Below, in pieces: positions 38,801 through 47,705 of a stretch of 64,000 nt of DNA (the stretch's first letter is position 1; every line of letters begins with the position of its first letter). Source of the DNA: an uncultured Acinetobacter sp. (lineage in GTDB: Bacteria; Pseudomonadota; Gammaproteobacteria; Pseudomonadales; Moraxellaceae). The stretch spans positions 1 through 64,000 of the forward strand of contig NZ_CANQLZ010000001.1 of the NCBI RefSeq assembly GCF_947624825.1, given 5' to 3'. The translations under genes were made by a program, and so were the position numbers. The notes beneath the pieces were generated by a model. It was not told where the DNA came from. It worked only from the letters and a program-made list of their open reading frames with translations, and searched no databases.

Positions 38801-41800
38801 TTGACGCTCAAGTGACGCCAAAAGGTACATGGACCGCCAAAGTCGCCACATCCGATTTAACAGACGGTGCCAATCCAATCGTCGTCAATGCGGTTGTGGT
38901 TGATGCGGCAGGTAATCCTGCGGATGTCAGCTTCACCAACAACATCAATGTCGACATCCGTCCACCGCTATTAAAAACAGCTGAAGTAAACGTTGACGGT
39001 CAAGTAGTACTGACCTTTGACGAAGCCATTGATCCAGCCAATCCGCCAAGTCTTAACGACTTTAGCGTAACGGTGGCAGGTGAACCTGTGAAGGTTACTG
39101 AGATCATCATTGATGGTGCACAAGTGACCCTTGTCCCTGCAAGCTTGATTGAAAAAGGTCAGGTGGTGAATGTGCAGTACCAAGATCCAAGCCAAGCGAA
39201 TGACACGGCAGCATTACAAGATGTAGTAGGCAATGACGTTGAGGATTTCAGTATTTTCATTAATGCCATTAACGAAATTGATGTATTAACTCAACCCGTT
39301 AAACTTGTGGGCAGTTTGGTCGGTACCAATCCAAATACCACGATTGATGTCTCAAATACTGCATTGCCTAAACTTAGCGTTGCAAGTCAGCCAATCACAT
39401 GGTCAGGTACAGGTACACCAACTGATCCATTGATCGCTACAGCGAAGATTGAGGGTGTAGATGTTGAGGTAGCACAACTCATCTTGAATGGTGAAACAGG
39501 CCAATACGAATTCACCTTATCTAAAGCTGTAGATCATCTTGGTGCCAATGGTGATGCATTAACGCTAAGCTTTGCATTGCAAGATGCAAGCATGCCAACG
39601 CTTGATGTTGTCATTAATGACTCAGCTCCGGTGGCCAATGTATTGGAGCCAAAAATTGACATCACTCAAGTGGGTGAATATGGCTATGACGGCTTTAAAA
39701 CTTTAGGTGCTGATAATGGTTATATCAGCCAAGTTGTGATTGATGGTACAACCTTTAAAGTTGCTGCAAATGGTGCGGTTACCTTAGACGGTAGCTTAAG
39801 CGCTGATATTTATGACTACAGCGTGGTCGATGGTCATTTAAATGTGGCAACCTACCGCGGTGAAAATATCAGTGTAGATTTAAAGACAGGTCAATACGAT
39901 GTTGATGTAACTGGACTTTATAGTGTAGGCACTGCTGAAACCAATCCATTGGCAGCTTCAGTCACTAAAGCGGGTGGTCTATTGGGTGTGGTGAATGCTG
40001 ACCTTTTAGGTGCCATTGATCTTAGTCAAGACCAAATGTTTAGTGTAAGCGGTGAAAACATTAAAAAAGTTGATCTCACTTATAACACTCAATTGGGTGG
40101 CTTAGTGGGTCGCTTGGTCGATGATCTGATTGCAGGCTTAGAGGGAGTTCCTCTTTTAGGTGGAATCCTTGCAGGTACATTAAAAGGCTTAGGCGTTGAT
40201 GAGTTACTTAAGTTCTTATTAGATAATAATTTAGTTGATGGTTTAGGCTCAACCTTAAATGCAGTCTTAAACGGTACAGTGGACTTAACCTACAATGAAA
40301 CTCTAGCTACCGAACTGGGCTTAAAAGTTGTGGGTGGCCAAGGGACCAAAGATGGTGATTTGAACTCAGCAAACTTAAGCATTACTTCACTTGATCCAAG
40401 TAAACCTTTAGATCCATTTAAGGTGAACGAGTTCTTAGCAACCGTGAAACTGACCGATGGTTCATCAGGTATCTTAGATTTATTGGCAACCGAAGCACAG
40501 TTAGCCACCACATTAGGCTTAACGGTGACTGATAAGGATGGTCAAATAGCATCTTCTGAATCAAAACCAGAAGTGGCAGATCTAGGCTTACTCACAGTTA
40601 AGGAAGAAACCGACCACAACCAATACGGTACAGCTGCTGCAGATGCGATTGATGCAAGTCAAGCGACAGAAGCCGTACGTATTTATGGTTTAGATGGTCA
40701 TGACACTATTACAGGTTCGAACTTTGCAGACTTACTGCGTGGTGGACGTGGTGATGACATCCTTAAAGGTGGTCAAGGTGCAGATATCTTAATTGGTGGT
40801 GCAGGTCAAGACACCTTAACCGGTGGTGAAGGTCGCGATATCTTCCGCTTTGAAGAAGCAGAAGCTGCGGTTGTGGCACAAGATGCTGTTGATGTTGCTG
40901 ATGCTGCACAAGATGCTGCTGATGCTGCTAAAACTCAGTTAGACGCAGCGGAATCTGTACGTAGCAATGCTCAGCAAGTATGGAATGAAGCAGATCAAGC
41001 AGTCAAAGATGCTGAAGTTGCTCTTGCCAATGCTGGTTTGATTAAGTGGAGTGAAGAGCGAGACCTAAAAGATGCTCAAGAAGCTTTTAATACTGCGGAT
41101 GCAGCACTTAAACAAGCACAGACTGCTGTGAGTAATGCGCAAAATGCATTTGATCAAGCCACTAAACTTGCGCAAGAGGCAGTTGAAAATATTCCAGCTG
41201 CTTACTACACAGATCGTGCAGCAGCACGTGCAGCAGCAGATATCATCACCGACTTTAACAATGAAGCCTTGGTGATGGGGGGTGATGTACTTGATGTGGG
41301 TAGCCTCTTGGTCGGTGAAGATTACTTTGGTGCAAATCGCAGCAAGTTAGTCAATTACTTAGACTTTGAAGTCGCTGAACAAGGCACATGGGTTTATATC
41401 AGCTCACAAGGCGATATAAATCAAATTGATCAAGCCATCTTGTTGCAAAACGTTGATCTATCTGCGGGTTTACCAAATGCTTCTGCTGCGACCATTATCG
41501 ATAGCTTATTGTCTAAAGGTAATTTAGTTCTTAATACCTCAACAGTGGATGGTAAAGCACTCGATTCGACTTTAGATATTTCGATTACTGCACAAGATCA
41601 TGATGGTGACATCGTGAAGCACGACAATCATCTTAATGTTGAAGCGATTAAAAATAATGCCACTCCAATTATTGAGGGTAATCTTGCGCCAATCCCTGCG
41701 GTCAATGTGGACGGTTTATTGGGTCTTATCGGCTTAGAAGCATTAGGTTTACTTGATTTAAATCAACAAGCGTATAGCGTGATTGATGTCAATAATGACT

Positions 41801-42777
41801 TACGTACTGTGCATTTAAACTATGAGCCTGTACTCAATGTTGGTCTCACCAAGTTGGTGTGGGCATGGTCAAAAGAGATGCAGGCGGAGTTTGGTTTAAC
41901 CGTAACTCCAATCATTAATACGGGTGCATTAACATTGCTTGATTATAGTGCATCGGTTGAGATTAAAGCCTTTAATCCAGACGGTACACCACGTAACTTA
42001 GATAATTTGGTCATTAACGAGTTCTTAGCTACGTTTAGACTTACCGCTGAAGATGGCACTTTATTAAATAGTGACTTGCTCAGCTTAAATCTTTTGAATT
42101 CTATTAGCTTAGAAGCACAAGATAGCCAAGGCTTAAGCGTCAAAGCAGCGGGTACTAATCTGTTAGATCTTAACTTGATTGACTTGGTGGGTGAAGCAGC
42201 TCAACCGATTCGAGAAGACCTCTTAGGTGCAAATGTATTAGATGCAAGCGAAGATACCTCTGCTGTCCGTCTGTATGGTTACGAAGGTGACGATACCCTG
42301 ACAGGTGGTGCAGGTAATGACATCCTACGTGGTGGTGCAGGTAACGATACCTTGGTTGGTGGAGCAGGTTCTGACATCTTAATTGGTGGTTCAGGTAATG
42401 ACACTTATACAGGTGGCTTGGGTCAAGATCTAGTGATCTTTGATGTCTTAGATCAAGCCGATACAACCGCAGGTAACGGTGTAGATACCTTTACTGACTT
42501 TGAGTTTGGTGAAACAGGCGATCTGATTGATGTTTCTGATTTATTAATCAATTACGGTGAAACGCAGTCTATTGACGACTATATCTCACTCAAAGTTGAA
42601 AATAACCAAGTCACTTTGACAATCGATCGTGATGGTGCAGAAGCGAAATACGCTGCTGAAGATCTATTGGTGCTTCAAGGTCAAAGCGTACAAGCTGCCA
42701 TTAATGGTGTAACAGCAGGTCAAGATGTGAAAGACGCATTGCTTGATCAATTGCTGAACAACCAAATCCTTTACTAA
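35803..42777 (+). CDS. Giant type I-secreted adhesin of the BapA/LapA class with Ser-Asp repeat
   Basis: A 2324-residue surface protein, probably for biofilm formation and attachment. In order: a BapA-like prefix domain (1-110, with VVLVDIDP and [14 protein letters not shown]); an Ala-rich hydrophobic stretch (115-130); an almost pure Ser-Asp repeat (138-626, one Ala at 463); a divergent Ig-like domain (627-728); three near-identical Ig-like repeats of 107 residues (729-1049); a SwmB-like domain (about 1050-1150); a first RTX block (1629-1681, with [11 protein letters not shown]); an Ala-rich coiled coil (1686-1806); and a second RTX block (2159-2210, with [11 protein letters not shown]) near the C-terminal secretion signal. 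It lies directly after its own exporter genes. No LapG/LapD pair is nearby. The family role is established; the ligand is unknown. Confidence 0.9.
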   Translation: MQVQIISKSAWTNQLVDKPQAGIELGEDSVVLVDIDPAQIKTIEYVGHTVVITLKNGDVIKIENFVVEESSLVFRSQDEQFFYYDLEKVEYVSLDQLEPLLYSKSESVVFPYLWPILTGLGIAAAAAATSSSSGSNNDSDSDSDSDSDSDSDSDSDSDSDSDSDSDSDSDSDSDSDSDSDSDSDSDSDSDSDSDSDSDSDSDSDSDSDSDSDSDSDSDSDSDSDSDSDSDSDSDSDSDSDSDSDSDSDSDSDSDSDSDSDSDSDSDSDSDSDSDSDSDSDSDSDSDSDSDSDSDSDSDSDSDSDSDSDSDSDSDSDSDSDSDSDSDSDSDSDSDSDSDSDSDSDSDSDSDSDSDSDSDSDSDSDSDSDSDSDSDSDSDSDSDSDSDSDSDSDSDSDSDSDSDSDSDSDSDSDSDSDSDSDSDSDSDSDSDSDSDSDSDSDSDSDSDSDSDSDSDSDSDSDSDADSDSDSDSDSDSDSDSDSDSDSDSDSDSDSDSDSDSDSDSDSDSDSDSDSDSDSDSDSDSDSDSDSDSDSDSDSDSDSDSDSDSDSDSDSDSDSDSDSDSDSDSDSDSDSDSDSDSDSDSDSDSDSDSDSDSDSDSDSDSDSDSDSDSDSDSDSDSDSDSDSDIIPEIAIDAVEGDNLVTAVEIADGFVNVTGRLIDLQDNQKVESLKVTIAGQTVDASLNTDGTWTAQVPAEAIEQGQQQVSVELIATDANENEFTIKKIADFNVDIRPPQASISMDDVTEDNVLNTEELKAEQVTITGQVTGLGEGETAQSIQVLVNDQLVDAQVTPKGTWTAKVPSSDLTDGANPIVINAVVVDAAGNPADVSFTNNINVDIRPPQALISMDDVTEDNVLNTEELKAEQVTITGQVTGLSEGETAQSIQVLVNNQLVNAQVTPEGAWTAKVPSSDLTDGANPIVITAVVVDAAGNPADVSFTDNINVDIRPPQALISMDDVTEDNVLNTEELKAEQVTITGQVTGLSEGETAQSIQVLVNNQLVDAQVTPKGTWTAKVATSDLTDGANPIVVNAVVVDAAGNPADVSFTNNINVDIRPPLLKTAEVNVDGQVVLTFDEAIDPANPPSLNDFSVTVAGEPVKVTEIIIDGAQVTLVPASLIEKGQVVNVQYQDPSQANDTAALQDVVGNDVEDFSIFINAINEIDVLTQPVKLVGSLVGTNPNTTIDVSNTALPKLSVASQPITWSGTGTPTDPLIATAKIEGVDVEVAQLILNGETGQYEFTLSKAVDHLGANGDALTLSFALQDASMPTLDVVINDSAPVANVLEPKIDITQVGEYGYDGFKTLGADNGYISQVVIDGTTFKVAANGAVTLDGSLSADIYDYSVVDGHLNVATYRGENISVDLKTGQYDVDVTGLYSVGTAETNPLAASVTKAGGLLGVVNADLLGAIDLSQDQMFSVSGENIKKVDLTYNTQLGGLVGRLVDDLIAGLEGVPLLGGILAGTLKGLGVDELLKFLLDNNLVDGLGSTLNAVLNGTVDLTYNETLATELGLKVVGGQGTKDGDLNSANLSITSLDPSKPLDPFKVNEFLATVKLTDGSSGILDLLATEAQLATTLGLTVTDKDGQIASSESKPEVADLGLLTVKEETDHNQYGTAAADAIDASQATEAVRIYGLDGHDTITGSNFADLLRGGRGDDILKGGQGADILIGGAGQDTLTGGEGRDIFRFEEAEAAVVAQDAVDVADAAQDAADAAKTQLDAAESVRSNAQQVWNEADQAVKDAEVALANAGLIKWSEERDLKDAQEAFNTADAALKQAQTAVSNAQNAFDQATKLAQEAVENIPAAYYTDRAAARAAADIITDFNNEALVMGGDVLDVGSLLVGEDYFGANRSKLVNYLDFEVAEQGTWVYISSQGDINQIDQAILLQNVDLSAGLPNASAATIIDSLLSKGNLVLNTSTVDGKALDSTLDISITAQDHDGDIVKHDNHLNVEAIKNNATPIIEGNLAPIPAVNVDGLLGLIGLEALGLLDLNQQAYSVIDVNNDLRTVHLNYEPVLNVGLTKLVWAWSKEMQAEFGLTVTPIINTGALTLLDYSASVEIKAFNPDGTPRNLDNLVINEFLATFRLTAEDGTLLNSDLLSLNLLNSISLEAQDSQGLSVKAAGTNLLDLNLIDLVGEAAQPIREDLLGANVLDASEDTSAVRLYGYEGDDTLTGGAGNDILRGGAGNDTLVGGAGSDILIGGSGNDTYTGGLGQDLVIFDVLDQADTTAGNGVDTFTDFEFGETGDLIDVSDLLINYGETQSIDDYISLKVENNQVTLTIDRDGAEAKYAAEDLLVLQGQSVQAAINGVTAGQDVKDALLDQLLNNQILY
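36214..37680 (+). repeat. Ser-Asp coding tandem repeat, 18-base unit
   Basis: 1467 bases coding for alternating Asp and Ser. Most units are 18 bases and fit GAYTCNGAYTCNGAYAGY, with AGC at every third serine and TCN at the others. A few units are 24 bases (for example near 36650, 37350 and 37410) or 12 bases (near 36975). One codon is GCA (Ala, 37189-37191). About 80 units in all. Long open frames on the other strand and in another plus frame across this array are by-products of the repeat. Confidence 0.97.
37321..37440 (+). repeat. Perfect 60-base tandem duplication inside the Ser-Asp array
   Basis: Bases 37321-37380 and 37381-37440 are identical. Each contains the same irregular 24-base unit, which marks a recent slippage or recombination event rather than general similarity of the units. 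Confidence 0.95.
37987..38949 (+). repeat. Three tandem 321-base Ig-like repeats
   Basis: Copies at 37987-38307, 38308-38628 and 38629-38949 are nearly identical and encode 107-residue Ig-like domains with VDIRPPQA...[16 protein letters not shown] near the N-terminal edge. Differences are single bases such as Asn/Asp or Lys/Glu changes. The sequence after 38949 keeps only VDIRPP and then diverges. Confidence 0.95.
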
Positions 42778-42788
42778 GACCAAAAGCA

Positions 42789-42810
42789 AGGAAGCAGTTC
42801 GCTGCTTCCT
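42789..42810 (+). terminator. Hairpin after the adhesin gene
   Basis: AGGAAGCAG/CTGCTTCCT with a TTCG tetraloop, 11 bases after the adhesin stop codon. The following CGTTTGACTTT is only weakly T-rich, so read-through into the next gene is possible. Confidence 0.55.
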
Positions 42811-42848
42811 CGTTTGACTTTAACTTTAAAATAGAGCGAGAATTTCAA

Positions 42849-43217
42849 ATGAAAAACATGCTATTGGGTCTAGCAGTACTGGGCAGCTGTGCCGCGACTT
42901 GGGCTGAGCTACCGTCACAATTACAAGGGCGTTATGCATTAGACTGTAAGGTCGAAAAAGCCGCAGAATTGTCTTATATTGTTGGTGATCGTACTTTAGT
43001 GCGTTTGGTTGAAGGATTAGCTACACCGCATGTTTCTGTGCCTAAAGAATTACGTGTAGTGTTAGCAGAGAGTCAACCTTTAGCGGTGCAGCAGTATGAC
43101 AAAGATCAGGTGAGCTTTTATCGTTTTTCTGATCAAAATTATGCTTATGTAGAATCTAAGCGTACACTCAGCTTGTTACGACCAGATCGTAAAGTGTTGT
43201 TAAAACAATGCTTATAA
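42849..43217 (+). CDS. Small secreted protein of unknown function, linked to the adhesin
   Basis: A 122-residue protein with an N-terminal signal peptide (MKNMLLGLAVLGSCAATWA, cleavage near residue 19) and a mature part with two cysteines (about 35 and 121) that could form a disulfide. No family is recognised. It begins 71 bases after the adhesin stop on the same strand, separated by a hairpin with a poor T run. It may be co-expressed and act on the adhesin in the periplasm, or be unrelated. Confidence 0.65.
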   Translation: MKNMLLGLAVLGSCAATWAELPSQLQGRYALDCKVEKAAELSYIVGDRTLVRLVEGLATPHVSVPKELRVVLAESQPLAVQQYDKDQVSFYRFSDQNYAYVESKRTLSLLRPDRKVLLKQCL

Positions 43218-43237
43218 TCTAAGCAGAATAGACAAAA

Positions 43238-43270
43238 GAAGCGATTTTCTCAGGAAAGTCGCTTTTTTTT
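43238..43270 (+). terminator. Intrinsic terminator after the small secreted protein gene
   Basis: GAAGCGATTTTC pairs with GAAAGTCGCTTT around TCAG (mismatched in the middle) and is followed by T8. Confidence 0.75.
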
Positions 43271-43309
43271 GGTTAAAATAAAGCGCAGTAATGGCGCAAG
43301 AAGGTAGGC

Positions 43310-43903
43310 ATGTTTACATTAGCAACAATGGTACGCTACGAAGAAGAAATCAAAAAAAGTCGTTTTGAAGCGATTGCTGTACCTGTGGAAAATGAGCAAG
43401 AGGTCAAGGATTTTTTAGAGGCAGTGAAAGACCCAAGTACCACGCATCAATGTTGGGCATGGAAAATTGGGGTTAATGTACGCTTTAACGATGATGGCGA
43501 ACCTTCAGGTACTGCAGGTCGTCCCATTTTAGCCACCATTGAAGGCAATGATTTAACCAATGTTTTAGTGTTAGTGAATCGTTGGTATGGCGGCATTAAA
43601 TTGGGTACGGGCGGGTTGGTGCGTGCCTATGGTGGCTGTGCAGGTCAGTGTTTATTGCAAGCTGAAAAAATTGAGCTGATTGAAAAAAAACAGATTTTAT
43701 TTGCTTGCCAATTTAACGAGTGGGCGATTATGCAATATGAGCTTAAACACAATCAAATTGAATACCAAGAAGACTATACCGCAACAGGGGTACAGATTAA
43801 CGCGCGCCTACAAGTACATCAAATTGAACCGCTAAAAATTAAATTGCAAGATGTAACACGCGGACGTGAAGCCATTAAAATCATGGAGGACAGCCATGAC
43901 TGA
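43310..43903 (+). CDS. yigZ: YigZ/IMPACT-family protein
   Basis: A 197-residue member of the UPF0029/IMPACT family. The N-terminal domain (about 1-120) contains the conserved KKSRFEA, HQCWAW, DDGEPSGTAGRP and NRWYGGIKLGTGGLVRAY segments. The C-terminal domain resembles a ribosomal-factor-like fold. The eukaryotic IMPACT homologue affects translation control; the bacterial function is not settled. The stop overlaps the start of the next gene by eight bases. Confidence 0.9.
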   Translation: MFTLATMVRYEEEIKKSRFEAIAVPVENEQEVKDFLEAVKDPSTTHQCWAWKIGVNVRFNDDGEPSGTAGRPILATIEGNDLTNVLVLVNRWYGGIKLGTGGLVRAYGGCAGQCLLQAEKIELIEKKQILFACQFNEWAIMQYELKHNQIEYQEDYTATGVQINARLQVHQIEPLKIKLQDVTRGREAIKIMEDSHD

Positions 43904-44513
43904 TCTTGACCCATTGCTTAAATACCGTGAGCAACACAAACATCGCCTCAATTATATGCCGTGGTTATATTATTCTTTAAAGCCTAAACATCGGGCATGG
44001 GCCCAAGCATGGCAACATGAATACCAAGATTATTTAAGACAAATGGAAACGGTTGAGATTGGTGAAAACTGTTTTATCTCACCCCTTGCGCATATTTTTG
44101 CCGAACCTGGACGCACAATTCGCATTGGTGACAATACCTTTATCGCCGCCGATTGTACTTTGCATGGACCACTTGAGATTGGCAATGAAGTTGCGATTAA
44201 CCATCATTGTATTTTAGATGGTGGGCGTGTTGGGATTAAACTACATGACCAAGTACGGATTGCAGCCTACTGTCATTTATATGCCTTTGATCATGGTATG
44301 GATATAGATCTGCCGATTTATCAACAACCTGTGCGTTCTCAAGGTATTGAAATTGGACGTGATGTGTGGCTTGGTGCGCATGTTGGCATTAAAGATGGTA
44401 TTAAGATTGCAGAACAAGCTGTAGTGGGCATGAACAGTATGGTGACCAAGGACGTGGCGGCTCGGCAGATTGTGGCAGGTAATCCGGCACGCTTAATTCG
44501 TTATCGTGAATAA
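43896..44513 (+). CDS. Hexapeptide-repeat (left-handed beta-helix) acyltransferase
   Basis: A 205-residue transferase of the LbH family. The middle and C-terminal part (about 55-200) consists of hexapeptide repeats such as IRIGDNTFIAADC, IGNEVAINHHCILDGG and IGRDVWLGAHVGIKDG, ending in VAGNPARLIRY. This end is shared by acetyltransferases acting on sugars or antibiotics. The N-terminal 50 residues are helical and basic. ATG 43896 follows GGAGGA (43885-43890) inside the yigZ 3' end. The acceptor substrate cannot be told from sequence. Confidence 0.82.
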   Translation: MTDLDPLLKYREQHKHRLNYMPWLYYSLKPKHRAWAQAWQHEYQDYLRQMETVEIGENCFISPLAHIFAEPGRTIRIGDNTFIAADCTLHGPLEIGNEVAINHHCILDGGRVGIKLHDQVRIAAYCHLYAFDHGMDIDLPIYQQPVRSQGIEIGRDVWLGAHVGIKDGIKIAEQAVVGMNSMVTKDVAARQIVAGNPARLIRYRE

Positions 44514-44596
44514 TACGCGACAAGGCATAAAAATATGCTAAGTTAAGGGCAATAATTAAAAAACATCCGCCAACTCACCTACTAAAAGAGGCGAAT

Positions 44597-45439
44597 ATGA
44601 AACGTGTGATTGCCTGTATTGATTCATCCCCTTGTGTCAATGCCTTAGCCGATGCAGCTGCTTGGGTGGCCAAGCAAACCGGTCGTGAATTGGTGTTATT
44701 GCATATTTTGGACTATTACCCTGCAAGTTATCACTTAGGTGAGATTAGTGGGGTGATTGGTTTTGAAAGTAATGCCATGTTATTAAAAGAATTGGCTGAA
44801 CTTGAAGACAAACAAAGTGAATTGGCACTTAGTTATAGCAATAATTTACTCAAACATATCTCCGATTTAATCGCCTTTAAACACGGCTTGAAAACCACCC
44901 ATATTCAAGAAAAAGGTGACTTTTTAGAGCAAAGTTTTCATGCCTTACGTGATGATGACTTTGTGCTGATTGGGCGCGTTGGCGAGCGTGCTGCTGAAAA
45001 AAATAAAATCTTAGGCGGCAATGTCGAAAACTTTATTCGTGGCGCACGTTGTGCCGTTATGACGGTAGGTGAAACGTTTAAACCACCAACACGCTTTATT
45101 TTTGCCTATGAATATTCACCCACCTGCTTACAAATGATGAAGCGCGTGGCTGAAAGTGATTTATTGCGTACTTTACAATGTCACTTGTTGTATGTGGGTG
45201 ATCATCCTGAAATTTTAAATGAGCCAAGCACATTTTTACGCCAAAAAGGTCTAGATGTGGTGGTGGAATATCGCTACGGTGATGTGTCTGACAATATTTT
45301 GGCCTATCAGCAAGAACATGGTATTCAACTGATTTTATTGGGTGCATTTAGTCACAGTAAGATTCATCAATTTTTCTTAGGTAGTATTACCACCAGTATT
45401 TTCCGTAATAGCAAAGTCCCGTTGCTCGTCGTCAAATAA
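44597..45439 (+). CDS. Universal stress protein, tandem Usp domains
   Basis: A 280-residue protein with two Usp domains (about 1-150 and 155-280), like E. coli UspE. The first begins MKRVIACIDSSPCVNALADA. The second ends LILLGAFSHSKIHQFFLGSITTSI...KVPLLVVK, which contains the G-x9-G-S/T type nucleotide-binding pattern; the first domain's pattern is weaker. GAGG lies just before the ATG. It stands alone, followed by a short region with DnaA-box-like repeats. Confidence 0.85.
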   Translation: MKRVIACIDSSPCVNALADAAAWVAKQTGRELVLLHILDYYPASYHLGEISGVIGFESNAMLLKELAELEDKQSELALSYSNNLLKHISDLIAFKHGLKTTHIQEKGDFLEQSFHALRDDDFVLIGRVGERAAEKNKILGGNVENFIRGARCAVMTVGETFKPPTRFIFAYEYSPTCLQMMKRVAESDLLRTLQCHLLYVGDHPEILNEPSTFLRQKGLDVVVEYRYGDVSDNILAYQQEHGIQLILLGAFSHSKIHQFFLGSITTSIFRNSKVPLLVVK

Positions 45440-45468
45440 ACTGCTATACATAAAGATTAGGGAAAAAG

Positions 45469-45503
45469 TTATCCGCATTAACTGTGGATAACTTCGTGGA
45501 TAA
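45469..45503. promoter_or_regulatory. Cluster of three DnaA-box-like 9-mers
   Basis: TTATCCGCA (45469-45477, one mismatch), TGTGGATAA (45483-45491, perfect match to the reverse of TTATCCACA) and CGTGGATAA (45495-45503, one mismatch). The first two form an inverted pair able to fold as an 11-base stem AGTTATCCGCA/TGTGGATAACT. They lie in the short gap between two convergent genes. It could also be a weak terminator hairpin; no T run follows. Confidence 0.5.
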
Positions 45504-45557
45504 TATTATTAAGTTTATGAAATTTATAATAAAAAACAAAAAGGTTATTTTTTAAGC

Positions 45558-46235
45558 TTATTTCACAATTGCCAGTGCAAAACCATCATGACCTTTAGAG
45601 CCTACTGTCTGTAGTGCTGTGCAAGATAGAATCTTTGGATGATTTTGCATGAGGCTAAACATGTCACGTAAACCTTCAATACTTGGCTTTTTATTGGTGT
45701 GATCTAACAAAGCGCCCGCACGAATCACGTTATCTAAAAAAATCACCGTTCCTGAATGAGACAGGTTTAAGCACAGCTCTAAATATTCAGGATAACTTTG
45801 TTTATCGGCATCAATAAAAATAAAGTCAAACGGTGCGGTATCTTCGGGTAGGGCACGTAAAATATCGGCAGCACGACCACATTTCAGTTCTACAGTGGGT
45901 TTTAGATTGGCGCGGTCGATATTTTCTTGACCCATTGCCGCATGGGTATCACGACCTTCGATCGTTAAGATATAGCCATCTTCGGGCAAAGCACGCGCCA
46001 ACCATACGGTGCTATAGGCTGCAAACGTGCCTAGTTCTAACACACGTTTGCAGTGATTCATTTGAATCAACATTTGCAATAACATACCTTGATTGGCAGC
46101 GACTGCTAAATGATCAGGGAAGCCATGTGCCGCGGTATTGTCTAAAGTTTGGGTTAAAATGGGGTCATCAGGGATTAAATGTGATTCGATATATTGGTCG
46201 AGTTCGGTCCACATTTGTTGCATAGTCGTGATCAT
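45558..46235 (-). CDS. SAM-dependent O-methyltransferase (caffeoyl-CoA type family)
   Basis: A 225-residue class I methyltransferase. LELGTFAAYSTVWLA (about residues 66-80) is the SAM-binding glycine loop, and FDFIFIDADKQSYPEYLEL and IFLDNVIRAG carry the metal-binding Asp/Asn residues of the family-3 O-methyltransferases. Its substrate is likely a catechol-like or small phenolic compound by homology, but this is not known. It stands alone between convergent usp and the M15-like lipoprotein gene. Confidence 0.88.
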   Translation of the reverse strand: MITTMQQMWTELDQYIESHLIPDDPILTQTLDNTAAHGFPDHLAVAANQGMLLQMLIQMNHCKRVLELGTFAAYSTVWLARALPEDGYILTIEGRDTHAAMGQENIDRANLKPTVELKCGRAADILRALPEDTAPFDFIFIDADKQSYPEYLELCLNLSHSGTVIFLDNVIRAGALLDHTNKKPSIEGLRDMFSLMQNHPKILSCTALQTVGSKGHDGFALAIVK

Positions 46236-46320
46236 CTTACAAATAATGCATGCATTTTAAACTTTTCCCTCTAGAGTGCAATTTCTAACAGTATATTTGG
46301 GTAAATCTTGGGCAATTGCC

Positions 46321-47046
46321 TTAGAAGTCACTGTTGTAGTTACACATTGAGCTGCGGCGGGTTAAGTCAGGTCCCCATGTACGAAAGCCTTGAGTATCAA
46401 TATGTACTTGCCCTGAAGCATATAAACCTAAGCCCATATTTAGGCTTTGACCATGTTGGCTCCAAAATTGGCACAGTTTAAATTTGGTGGCTTCAATAAA
46501 AGCATAATCTTCTGCACGTGGGTATTGTGGTCCAATGCGAAAATCAATCGCTGAGTTAAACAAATGCCGTGAAGAATTGGCACCGCCTGCACACTTATTT
46601 AACGGTAAATCACGATACACCGAGGTGACTTCATACTCAGTTAAGACTTTAGAGGCGACGAGGTACTTAAACACAGTTAAGGTGGGCACCTGATTGGACC
46701 ACAGTTCACGGCTTGGCACCATATATTGCGAACGACCACATTTTTGCCAATCACGGGCAGTACGCAGTAATTCATGCATGGGGATAATATTTCCCACCTG
46801 ATTGCGCTGCAAAAATTGATCATATTCGCGGGCTTGTCTTAAATTTTCGCTGACACTGCTCCACGAATGATACGCATGAGGAATGACTTTAGGCGGAATG
46901 GGGCGCTGTGTAATAATTGTTTCGCGTGGTAGATAAATACGTGTTTGGCCTGTAGTTTTAGCTCCATCTTGTGAAGTTGAGCTACAGCCAATCAGAAAAC
47001 AAGGCACAACAGCAACGGCTAATGCAGCCTTAATAAGATGCTTCAT
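46321..47046 (-). CDS. Lipoprotein with M15-type peptidase domain
   Basis: A 241-residue predicted lipoprotein (lipobox LIGC, Cys about 21). The C-terminal domain (about 135-235) has the SSRHLFNSAIDF and GLYASGQVHIDTQGFRTWG segments, which match the His/Asp and HxD zinc ligands of M15_3 (D-Ala-D-Ala carboxypeptidase/DUF882-like) proteins. It probably acts on peptidoglycan or binds it. The N-terminal half is not recognised. Cysteines near residues 100, 150, 190 and 235 may form disulfides. Confidence 0.75.
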   Translation of the reverse strand: MKHLIKAALAVAVVPCFLIGCSSTSQDGAKTTGQTRIYLPRETIITQRPIPPKVIPHAYHSWSSVSENLRQAREYDQFLQRNQVGNIIPMHELLRTARDWQKCGRSQYMVPSRELWSNQVPTLTVFKYLVASKVLTEYEVTSVYRDLPLNKCAGGANSSRHLFNSAIDFRIGPQYPRAEDYAFIEATKFKLCQFWSQHGQSLNMGLGLYASGQVHIDTQGFRTWGPDLTRRSSMCNYNSDF

Positions 47047-47142
47047 TCGGCTATTTTAATGATCATGAGTGTGGCTTAAGTGTAATGCAATTTTGCTCAA
47101 AGCCACGCAATAAATTGCAATGAAATGTGTAATTTAGGTATA

Positions 47143-47170
47143 AAAAAAGACCAGATTAACTGGTCTTTTT
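47143..47170 (-). terminator. Intrinsic terminator of fdxA
   Basis: AAAAGACCAG/CTGGTCTTTTT with an ATTAA loop and a run of A on the plus strand upstream, which is the T run for minus-strand transcription. Confidence 0.8.
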
Positions 47171-47179
47171 ACACAATAT

Positions 47180-47503
47180 TTATTTTTCTAAATACTGTAG
47201 TTTGTCGGCTTTACCATTCCATTCTTCACGGTCGGCAGGTTGGTCACCAATTTGCGTGATATTTGGCCAAGTTTGCGACAAGTCAGCATTGAGTTCGATA
47301 AACACTTCTTGACCTTCTGGTAACTCATCTTCAGAGAAAATGGCGTTAGCCGGACATTCTGGTTCACATAAAGCGCAGTCGATACATTCGTCTGGGTTAA
47401 TAACCAAGAAATTTGGACCTTCGTAGAAACAGTCAACAGGACAAACTTCAACGCAGTCTTGATATTTACATTTAATACAGTTTTCAGTGACAACAAAGGT
47501 CAT
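47180..47503 (-). CDS. fdxA: Seven-iron ferredoxin FdxA
   Basis: Small electron carrier with one [3Fe-4S] and one [4Fe-4S] cluster. Cysteine pattern [18 protein letters not shown] near the N-terminus, then [16 protein letters not shown], is that of Azotobacter-type FdI. The 107-residue length with a C-terminal extension (about 60-107) is normal for this class. It lies downstream of mutS on the same strand, as in Pseudomonas, where mutS-fdxA-rpoS is conserved. Confidence 0.95.
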   Translation of the reverse strand: MTFVVTENCIKCKYQDCVEVCPVDCFYEGPNFLVINPDECIDCALCEPECPANAIFSEDELPEGQEVFIELNADLSQTWPNITQIGDQPADREEWNGKADKLQYLEK

Positions 47504-47649
47504 GGCGACAGCTACCTAAAAAATATGCTTCGAATAACTAAGCTGTATTTTAGGCAAAAAAGCACCGAACTAACAATTCCTTTTATTGATATTTGTTATA
47601 TATGTGACTACTTAGTTTGGTAAAGTACAATTTTTACTCAAAAAGTGCA

Positions 47650-47676
47650 TTAAAAAGGCCATGCATGGCATGACCT
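47650..47676 (-). terminator. Probable terminator of mutS
   Basis: AGGCCATGC and GCATGACCT pair (one mismatch) with A5 on the plus strand to the left, which gives a T run on the minus strand after the hairpin. Confidence 0.55.
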
Positions 47677-47705
47677 AAATTAAAATGCTTAGATTTTAAG
47701 CAAAA

